A program made the translations under genes and the position numbers. Positions 56,188 to 64,000 of a stretch of 64,000 nucleotides of DNA are shown here, one piece after another. How positions within the stretch are numbered: the first letter of the stretch is position 1; every line of letters starts with the position of its first letter. The notes beneath the pieces are model-generated. The model saw only the letters and a program-made list of their open reading frames with translations, ran no database searches and was not told where the DNA came from. Source of the stretch: Palaemon carinicauda (lineage: Eukaryota > Arthropoda > Malacostraca > Decapoda > Palaemonidae); the NCBI RefSeq assembly GCF_036898095.1, contig NC_090763.1, forward strand, positions 58,058,231-58,122,230, written 5' to 3'.

Positions 56188-56415
56188 ACATCGTGTGACT
56201 ACGCACAAGAAATATATGATTTCCTATAGCAAATAACGAGATTTAACCGATTTTGATGACCATTTCAATCGCAAACAAACAGATCAACCAATTCGGTTAG
56301 TTATAAGTTGACGAATTGGTTGATGTTATTACGGATGAAATGAATGAGAAAACCAGTTAAATCACGATATCTACTATAGGAAATCATATATTTCCTGTAC
56401 GAAATCACACAATGA
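56188..56415. mobile_element. Palindromic foldback element
   Basis: Arms of about 75 bp (56188-56265 and 56338-56415) are inverted with roughly 80% identity (AAATATATGATTTCCTATAG against CTATAGGAAATCATATATTT). The centre has its own inverted repeat, CAACCAATTCG and CGAATTGGTTG. The whole 230 bp could fold into one hairpin. Confidence 0.75.
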
Positions 56416-56479
56416 AATACAATACAAATGAACCATATAAATATTAACACTGTGACATATATACCAAGTTAAAATATAT

Positions 56480-57000
56480 AAACAACAGATGTCGGGGACA
56501 ATAACATTAGCAACGTTACCAATGTTTGACAGAACTACCAACGATGACGAATGGTACACAGTGTTACCAACGGCACGATGTCATTACTAGAGGTAGAAAT
56601 AAATTTTTCCATACGTAAACTAAATAATACTACCATAAAACTATTACACAATAAATAAAGAGTACCAAAAGGCCACAGAACCTAACAAACCCACCTAACC
56701 TTGCCTAGAAGTACCCCGGTCACAAAACACATATAATAAGAATGGGGGAATGACTTACCTTGATACACAGTACTACCAACGGAGACGAATGGTACACAGA
56801 ACTACCAACGACACGATGGAATTACTAGAGCTAGAACTGCTAAATATCTCCTCAGATATATTCAATAATTTTTCCATATAAGTGGTACGAAATATATAAA
56901 AAGTACAGAAAGGCCACAGAACCTAACAAACCCACCTAACCTTGCCTAGAAGTACCCCGGTCACAAAACACGAATAATGACTATTGAGGAATGACTTACT
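56480..57000. repeat. Diverged tandem duplication, about 250-bp unit
   Basis: AGGCCACAGAACCTAACAAA and TTGCCTAGAAGTACCCCGGT occur at about 56670 and 56911; ACTACCAACGA with a GAATGGTACACAG context occurs at about 56526-56590 and 56770-56830. About two and a half units. Non-coding. Confidence 0.75.
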
Positions 57001-57470
57001 TTTATGAAGGAAACGTCGAAACTTGCTGGACTCTGTTAGGGCAGTTTAAACGTTGAGGAATAACATTGTGAGATTTAAGAAAATGATCAACATAACCTGA
57101 ATTATCACCAAAATCACATTGGAATTGAGCCACTGCTTTTAGATACGGAATGCTGCAACCGGTACAAGTTTCTATAATATGTTCCATCTCAAAATACGGG
57201 AAAAAAAACGCACTAGTAACGAAGGACGAGTAACTAGGTCAAAGGTTAAAACGGGAAAGGCAGGGGAACAATGGGTCGGAAAACAGCGCATACAGAGATA
57301 AAGGAAGGGGGGGGGGGGGGTAGGGAGATATCTGAATAGGACTAGAGTGATGATTGGTTAAGCCGTTAAGGGAAAAACAACGAACAAAAGAGAAAACATG
57401 AATGAACTAATTACGGAAACTAGACGAAAGAAAAGTTTTATAAGACACAGAGGAGAGAAAAGGAACTAAC
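57001..57470. other. Spacer with a G tract
   Basis: Includes a run of about 13 G at 57307-57320. No gene recognised. Confidence 0.5.
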
Positions 57471-57475
57471 CAACA

Positions 57476-57960
57476 AAAATAATTACAAACAATATAGGAA
57501 GATAAAATGGAATGAACGTTAAATAATAGTGAATGGGAATATAAAATGAGATCATACCGAGAATTAACTGGATAAAAAAACTAGTCCAGGGTAAGTATTT
57601 ATGTGAAACCGGGAAGGGATAAAGAAATAACCCAACAAATAAAACCAATATAGGAAGGTAAAATGGAATGAATGATAAATAATATTGAATGGGAATAAAA
57701 AATGAGAAAATAACACTAATAAAAAGAGTAAAAGGGGGAGTGGAAACTCCTGCGCAGGGGGCGGGGGGATATATGCGCAGATCGGAAACTGATGAAACGA
57801 ACGAACGAACAAATGGGAAAGGAAATAACAAAACAAATAAACCCAATATTGGAAGGTAAAATGGAATGTATGATAAATTATATTGAATGGGAATATAAAA
57901 TGAGAAAATAATACGGTAATAAAAAGAGTAATAATGGAGAGAAACGAAGGACGGAAGGTG
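57476..57960. repeat. Three-unit tandem repeat, about 160-200 bp
   Basis: AATATAGGAAGRTAAAATGG, AATGGGAATA and AAAATGAGA recur at about 57490, 57648 and 57848. The long minus-strand frame across this array (57466-58002) is a by-product of AT-rich repeat units. Confidence 0.75.
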
Positions 57961-58619
57961 GGGCGAACGAACAAACGAACAAATGGGTGCTAATGTTAGC
58001 ATGAAACGCTAACATTTGATCTACATCAGGTATGGAATGCTAACATTTAATCTACATCAGGCGTTGGCAGCACTGGTTACTGTATTACTACAAGAAATAA
58101 CCTTTGAAACGGCTCCTCCCAAATATATCCAGGTATACTGATTTGTCTTTTTCTACGGTTATAATAAATACCAGAAAGAAATGTATAGAGAAGAAAAGGA
58201 CTGATTTACGGTTATATATCGATTCCCCAGTATGTTTTCCCCACCCAAAACCCCGAGTTCCCACTGGGGGTCCCCCATTATCGGCGGATATAGATGTATA
58301 TATATTTCTGTAACTATTCATTTGCGACGGGAACGAGTGTTATTTTCGAAGGGAGCGTAATTTTTCCCATAAGAAAAAGTAGTTGGAATACTAGGATACA
58401 TTGAGATGTAATAATATACAATGAAACCGAAGAGGTCCATTTTTAATGAACGCGTGATTAACTGGCCGCTGATAAACAAAGGCTCCCTATGTTCTAAGCA
58501 TGCGGGAGGTTCTGTCCGTCGTTACACAAAGACACCTATATGGATCTGAGATTAAGTATGGCCCGAGTCACTTTGCCCTGTAATACACTACAATAATACC
58601 TAATTATCTCACCTTAGCT
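57961..58619. other. 3' flank of CDC26
   Basis: Contains a small duplication (GCTAACATTTGATCTACATC and GCTAACATTTAATCTACATC at 58007 and 58039). On the minus strand a strong donor-like AAG|GTGAGA lies ten bases after the CDC26 stop (about 58613-58605), so the 3' UTR may be spliced. Confidence 0.5.
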
Positions 58620-58823
58620 TCAAGTGGGCCTCTTTGGCCGTGGATTGAATCCGATTCTCTCTTCTATTATCTCCTGTCGCGTCTTCTGCGGCTCTAACGC
58701 TGGGCTGCCTTCAATCTTATCGTTCGATGACTTCTTGGCTTCTGCTTCAGTTTTAATCTTGATTTCGAGTTCCTGAAGGTCGTCAAGCTTCAGCTCAATC
58801 TTCGTTGGGTTCCTCCTAAGCAT
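58620..58823 (-). CDS. CDC26: CDC26, anaphase-promoting complex subunit
   Basis: A 67-aa protein beginning MLRRNPTKIELKLDD, which matches the invariant CDC26 N-terminus (MLRRxPTxxELKLDD). In known APC/C structures this segment threads through the TPR superhelix of APC6/CDC16 and stabilises it. A charged, lysine/glutamate-rich helix follows (about residues 15-35), then a short linker and an ending RIGFNPRPK that corresponds to the RIGYKPQPK type of vertebrates. Human CDC26 is about 85 aa; this one ends sooner. Start is the ATG at 58823; a longer frame upstream begins only with TTG. Nuclear and cytoplasmic ubiquitin-ligase complex, cell-cycle role. Confidence 0.9.
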   Translation of the reverse strand: MLRRNPTKIELKLDDLQELEIKIKTEAEAKKSSNDKIEGSPALEPQKTRQEIIEERIGFNPRPKRPT

Positions 58824-58890
58824 CTTATCCAAAAACGTATCCAAGAGATTGTATTTTCAAAGGTAGATAAATGTTGACAACCATTTGAAG

Positions 58891-59328
58891 GATTCACTGA
58901 CGTTTATTTACATATGTATATGTCAATGTCGACAGAACTACGGATTACAAAACGGTTCTTCAAAGAAAACCGTTTTGTTTTTTAGGATATTGTAAATAAT
59001 TAGATACTGTTTTAGTGACAAAGTTTGTAATTTATAACAAGGTTATATTAGGTACAATATACTCCTGGTGATATTCACATAAACATAAATAACAAATCTG
59101 TAACGATATGATTCACTGACGTTTGTTTACACATGTACTTGTTAATGTCGACAGAACTACGGACTACAAAACGGGTCTTCAAAGAAAACCGTTTTATTTT
59201 TTATGCTATTGTAAAAAATTAGACAGCTTGAGTAACAAAGTTTGTAATTTATAAAAAGGGTATATTAGGTACAATATACCCCTGGGTGATATTCACATAA
59301 ATAACAAATCTATTCCGATATCTATTAA
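58891..59328. repeat. 219-bp tandem duplication upstream of CDC26
   Basis: GATTCACTGACGTTTRTTTA at 58891 recurs at 59110, and the two units align to their ends (ATATTAGGTACAATATAC, GATATTCACATAAA). Each contains GTCGACAGAACTACGGAYTA and an inverted pair AAACGG/CCGTTT around TCTTCAAAGAAAA. It starts 68 bp upstream of the CDC26 ATG, so it may hold promoter sequence. Confidence 0.85.
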
Positions 59329-59461
59329 AGTTTGTGATCTAGGCGTATCTGTTGACTGTAGGCTAACTCGTCTTTCAATGTCCAAATGATTATGTAGTAA
59401 AAATTACTGGCTATCATTTTAGAAATTGCTTTTATAAAAAAAAGTAGGCTAAACATTCTGT
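59329..59461. other. Spacer
   Basis: Short AT-rich stretch before a LINE remnant; nothing recognised. Confidence 0.5.
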
Positions 59462-59703
59462 AAAGAAACTTGAAATAAACTGTGTTATTACCAAAATTGA
59501 CTACTGTAACTCCATCTACTACAATTTACCAAAATGCAACTTAAGAAATTGCAAAACAATAAACAGAGAAGCAAGACTGATAAAAGGTGACCCACCTAGA
59601 GAAAGGATCACCCCTATACTAATCGATTTACACTGGCTGTCGATTAAAGCGAGAATTGAATTTAAAATATGTAAAATTAAAGCAGCCGGACAGCCCTTAA
59701 AGT
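59462..59703 (+). mobile_element. LINE reverse transcriptase fragment
   Basis: Plus-strand frame reads ITKIDYCNSIYYNLPKC, INREARLIKG and RERITPILIDLHWLSIKARI, then FKICKIKAAG. DYCNSL-Y-LP followed by ARLI and ITP-L--LHWLPIK-RI is the conserved region after the RT palm/thumb in jockey/CR1-type LINEs. Fragment only; flanks unreadable. Confidence 0.85.
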
Positions 59704-60380
59704 AAGTAAAGGTAGGGATATGGTTTTTAGTTACTTGATCTAATTTTTTTCTTATTTTTTCACATTTTGTAGACAACAGTACTGGGAAACTGATAAACTT
59801 CGATATTGTAAATTTTCAAATATAAACAGTGATTAAATAGGCTGACGTAAAGTTACTGATTTCCAGGATATTAGAACATACAAAACAGTAATTATTACAA
59901 TCCAAAATATTTTTTAAAGTTTCAGAAAGGAAGAAAAATTACCTGTCTTTTCTTTTCTCAGACTGATTCTACTACTATCTAATATCGCATGAGGGTCTCC
60001 CCCTCTCTTTTATTCTTCTCCTGTACTTCTCTTTCTCCCTTTTTCCTTATTCTTTCCCAGCCCTTCGGGCTATAAACTGGATTGTATCCACGGGTACTTA
60101 TCCTTTCCCCATATTCCCCACTTCCCTATCCTTATCCTTATCCTTACCAGATGAATAATCAAAGATTTGAGACCACAGGTTTGTTTTCATGAAGGGTTGT
60201 ATTTGTTTGCTAATGTTCTCAAGAATTGATAAAAATTATCATAGCAAATGTATAAACTTTCATTCGTGTGAATTTTAATTCTAGTAAAGGTTACTGCTTT
60301 CTCGTGTTATCAAAGGACAACAAACCAAATAATAACACATTCCTAAATCATATCTTAAACAAAGAAATTATCATCATCAT
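59704..60380. other. Spacer, nothing recognised
   Basis: AT-rich, with pyrimidine-rich patches (59940-60120). No coding similarity seen. Confidence 0.5.
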
Positions 60381-60389
60381 CATCATATC

Positions 60390-60750
60390 CTACACTTACT
60401 GACGCAAAGGGCCTCAGATAGATTTCGCCAATCGTCTCTACCTTGAGCTTTTAAATCAATACTTCTCCATTCATCATCTACTTCGCGCTTCATAGTCCTC
60501 AGCCATGTAGACCTGGGTTTTCCAACACTTCTAGTGCCTTATGGAGCCCAGTTGAAAGTTTTGTGAACTAATCTCTCTTGGGGAGTGCCAAGAGAATGCC
60601 CAAACCATCTCCATCTACCCCTCACCATGATCTCATCAATATATGGCACTCGGGTAATCTCTCTTATAGTTTTATTTCGAATCCTGTCCTGCCATTTAAC
60701 TTCCAAAATTCTTCTGAGAGCTTTGTTCTCAAATCTAAAAAATCTGTTGT
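60390..60750 (-). mobile_element. LINE (endonuclease-RT) C-terminal fragment
   Basis: Read on the minus strand: RWRWFGHSLGTPQERLVHK, NWAP, GTRSVGKPRSTWLRTMKREV and DDEWRSIDLKAQGRDDWRNL. The pattern RW-GH ... GKPR-TW-R ... DR--WR is the common C-terminus of endonuclease-reverse transcriptases in arthropod genomes. An internal stop is present after NWAP. Confidence 0.85.
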
Positions 60751-60929
60751 ATATTGTTTCATTGTCATAAGAACTACCATAAGTAAATTCTTCGTAGTAA
60801 TAAAATTTATAAAAAAAAAGTAGAATTTCTTATTTTATTACTTAATGTATTTAGGAAATATTTGATTTGCAAGACTGCATCACTCTAAAGCATGAGTTTT
60901 ATCAACTAATGTGGTATATGATTATTTCT

Positions 60930-61464
<535 letters not shown>

Positions 61465-61509
<45 letters not shown>

Positions 61510-62231
61510 GCCAAGCTACAACCCTAGTTGGAAAAGCAAGATGCTATAAGCCCAAGGGCTCCAACAGGGAAAAATAGCCCAGTGAGGAAAGGAAATAAAG
61601 AAATAAATAAATCAACAATATATCATTCTAAAAACAGTAACAGCGTCAAAACAGATTATGTCCTATATAAACTATTAACAACGTCAAAAACAGATATGTC
61701 ATATATAAACAATAAAAAGACTCATGTCAGCCTGGTCACCATAAAAACATTTGCTCCAACTTTGAACTTTTGAAGTTCTACTGATTCAACTATCCGATTA
61801 GGAAGATCATTCCACAACTTGGTAACAGCTGGAATAAAACTTCTAGATCACTGTGTTGTATTGAGCCTCATAATGGAGAAGGCCTGCTGTGTTGTATTGA
61901 GCCTCATGATGGAGAAGGCCTGGCTATTAGAATTAACTGTCTGCCTAGTATTACGAACAGGATAGAATTGTCCAGGGAGATCTGAATATAAAAGATGGTC
62001 AGAATTATGAAAAATCTTTTGCAACATGCATAATGAACTAATTGAACGACGGTGCCAAAGATTACAGATGGTATGATTTTTGGAAATCAATAAGTATACA
62101 TTACATTGTTTAACCGGTGAAATATGCCACAGCTGTTTAAATTCAAGCACATTGCATGGAAATGGAATGATGTATTGCCAGTAATTACACGGAAAGCGAC
62201 TTGAAGACCAAAACACACGCACCATATGCAC
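61465..62231 (-). mobile_element. LINE 3' end with RT C-terminus and (AAT)n tail
   Basis: Minus-strand frame 61848-62231 contains RRSISSLCMLQKIFH, PVRNTRQTVNSNSQAFSIM and a tandem 36-bp duplication (QAFSIMRLNTTQ twice). After a frame change follows RSFIPAVTKLWNDLPNRIVE. This is the standard C-terminal tail of a LINE RT. The 3' UTR holds the dispersed repeat seen at 28973 and 41043 and ends in (AAT)n, that is (ATT)n at 61465-61508 on the plus strand. It shows that those short repeats are tails of this LINE family. Confidence 0.85.
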
Positions 62232-62287
62232 AATTTACATATACGACATCTGTTAGTAAACCTAACGCTTAGTGCATAATGTCTATG

Positions 62288-62314
62288 AAAAAAAAAAAAA
62301 AAAAAAAAAAAAAA
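62288..62314. repeat. Poly-A tract
   Basis: Run of about 27 A. Confidence 0.9.
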
Positions 62315-62584
62315 CTCACCTCAAGTCGGATATAACGTGCAAGTAGAACATTTGAATCTATAATTAAAGTTGGCAGTTTCAAAATGTTCAAGTATATTCA
62401 TGAGGGAGTTTTATTTAATACGAAAGATAATTCATGATATACCTACAGTACATATGTATTGTAGTGAGAAACATAATCAAGCATAATCTTAGATGAACCA
62501 AAAAGCTTGTACTATATAGAAATAAAAATCTATACATTTTCAGTGACTATTGATTATCAATTATTATCAGTAAATCAGTAAAGT

Positions 62585-63318
62585 CTATTTAGTAAGAAAA
62601 ATCACCCAAGATACATTAGTCTATTTAGTTAACAAAATCACCCAAGATACAATAGTATATTTAGAAAACAAAATCGCCTAAGGTACAGTCACCTATTTAG
62701 TGAACAAAATCGCCCAAGATACAGTAATCTTTTTTGTAGGTTAAACAGAATTGCCAAAGATACAGTAGTCTATTTAGTAAGCAAAATCACTCAAGATCCA
62801 GCAGTATATTTAGTGAACAAAATCACCCACGATACAGTAGTCTATTCTGTAAAAAAGATCACCCAAGATACAGTAGTCTACTTAGTAAACAAAATCACCC
62901 AAGATACAGTAGTCTATTTAGTAAACAAAATCACCCAAGATACAGTAGTCTATTTAGTAAACAAAATCACCCAAGATACAGTAGTCTATTTAGTAAACAA
63001 AATCACTCAAGATCCAGCAGTATATTTAGTGAACAAAATCACCCAAGATACAGTAGTCTATTCAGTAAAAAAGATCACCCAAGATACAGCAGTCTATTTA
63101 GTAAACAAAATCACCCAAGATATAGTAGTCTATTTAGTAAACAAAAGCACCCAAGATACAGTAGTCTATTTAGTAAACAAAATCACTCAAGATACAGTAG
63201 CCTATTTAGTAAACAAAATCACACAAGATACAGTAGTCTATTTATTAAACAAAATCACCCAATATTCAGTAGTCTATTTAGTAAACAAAATCACCCAAGA
63301 TACCGTAGACTATTTAAG
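62585..63318. repeat. 36-bp minisatellite with 216-bp higher-order period
   Basis: About 20 units of TCACCCAAGATACAGTAGTC plus TATTTAGTAAACAAAA. Variant units (CACTCAAGATCCAGCAG followed by a GTAAAAAAGATC unit) recur 216 bp apart (62788 and 63004), that is six units. The unit is a multiple of three, so a 171-codon frame (62813-63328, NKITQDTVVYLV repeats) stays open; no start context, splice site or homology supports a gene. Confidence 0.93.
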
Positions 63319-63691
63319 AATGGTTTAATCCATACGATGATACGAATAGAAAGAAGGTGAAAATTAGTCTTTCAGAAGCGAACATCTCTCCAGACTTTTG
63401 ATAACTTAAACAGTCTTTTTAATTTTCTTTTTTTTTTCTTGTCACATTCGGTCCTGGTCTAGACAAGAGCTTAGAATAGACTTACCCTTGTCTTCTAAGG
63501 AAAAAAATACTGAAAAAGGAATGGAAGGAGTAATGTTTTGGGCAATAGTAATGTGGTACATTCATGGAATGAGATGATATATTCCTTGTAAAGTCCATGC
63601 GAAGTTCTGTTCCAATAGTTAATCAAACATTGTCTTAGAGTTCAGTTTAGTAAAATTGGTAATTATCTCACTACAAACACAGTAACTGCCA

Positions 63692-63692
<1 letters not shown>
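63319..63692. other. Spacer, nothing recognised
   Basis: AT-rich DNA without recognised features. Confidence 0.5.
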
Positions 63693-63768
<76 letters not shown>

Positions 63769-63802
63769 TAATAATACTGATAATAATAATAATAATAATA
63801 CC

Positions 63803-63856
<54 letters not shown>

Positions 63857-64000
63857 CTTTATTTCAGCAAAAATGGCATGTACAGAGTTACAATAGGGTT
63901 ATATTGTTATTACACTTATGACACCAGTAAAAAAAAAAAAATTAAGAAATGCAAAAACACCAGTGATTGCAACCTATCATTAACAAATTGCGAACCGAAT
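63693..64000 (-). mobile_element. (AAT)n array forming the tail of a LINE 3' end
   Basis: 63693-63856 is (AAT)n with two interruptions (63764-63782 and about 63801). Right of it, the minus strand reads ATGCCATTTTTGCTGAAATA then AAG and (ATT)n: a polyadenylation-like AATAAA immediately before the repeat, as in LINEs that end in microsatellite tails. The body continues beyond the window. Confidence 0.7.

Noticed and set aside
57466..58002. A 178-codon hydrophobic minus-strand ORF that looks like a multi-pass membrane protein
   Set aside because: It spans three AT-rich tandem units and its hydrophobicity follows from base composition; an overlapping second frame is just as open. No homology recognised.
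62585..63318. Possible CRISPR array
   Set aside because: Units are contiguous 36-bp tandem repeats with no unique spacers, in an animal genome.
63619..63804. Poly-leucine ORF on the minus strand
   Set aside because: Translation of the (AAT)n array.

Overview
The window looks like nuclear DNA of a decapod crustacean, most likely a shrimp. It has long AT-rich introns, very large CA/TA/AAT microsatellites and short LINE tails. Above all it holds many DIRS1-like tyrosine-recombinase retrotransposons, a group known to be abundant in Decapoda. The species cannot be fixed from the sequence alone. Bacterial features (operons, ribosome binding sites, CRISPR) are absent, and I saw no tRNA or rRNA gene.

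Host genes are sparse. (1) A plus-strand gene for a probably secreted, cysteine-rich protein has at least three exons here (4198-4356, 13164-13655, 26532-26689). All joints are phase 1 and the last exon carries the stop; the 5' exons lie left of the window. The first visible exon has a PAN/Apple-like cysteine pattern; the rest matches no family I can name. (2) TMEM216, a ciliary transition-zone membrane protein, lies on the minus strand (27982-28395), convergent with gene 1. (3) CDC26, a small anaphase-promoting-complex subunit, lies on the minus strand (58620-58823).

Most of 1-55333 is DIRS-like retrotransposon sequence, and every recognisable copy is transcribed from the minus strand. Family 1 has four copies: A (5701-12147), B (15850-22239), C (29124-35645) and D (48622-55333). 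Each is bounded by inverted terminal repeats (ITRs) about 150 bp long with 0-1 mismatches between the two ends over most of their length. Each carries an internal complementary region (ICR) that joins the complements of both element ends, the DIRS circle-junction signature. C is nearly intact: gag, RT-RNase H-methyltransferase-like pol, and tyrosine recombinase (YR), with a single stop codon in pol. A, B and D form a non-autonomous subfamily: about 1.1 kb of unrelated leader replaces the gag N-terminus, the RT core is deleted, and the gag region has expanded tandem repeats. Family 2 has two copies: 22645-26174 (deleted) and 41179-47540 (full length, decayed). Family 3 has a right-hand part at 480-3873 and a pol-less copy at 37094 to about 41040 containing a MITE. 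The first 480 bases look like the end of a further element.

The right part (55334-64000) is host DNA with foldback/MITE elements, tandem duplications, LINE remnants, a compound (CA)(TA)(TG) microsatellite, a 36-bp minisatellite with a 216-bp higher-order period, and a long AAT array. The introns of the plus-strand gene are mostly antisense DIRS DNA. The element ends contain a perfect GTAAGT donor-like motif on the plus strand, so the elements could affect splicing of the host gene.
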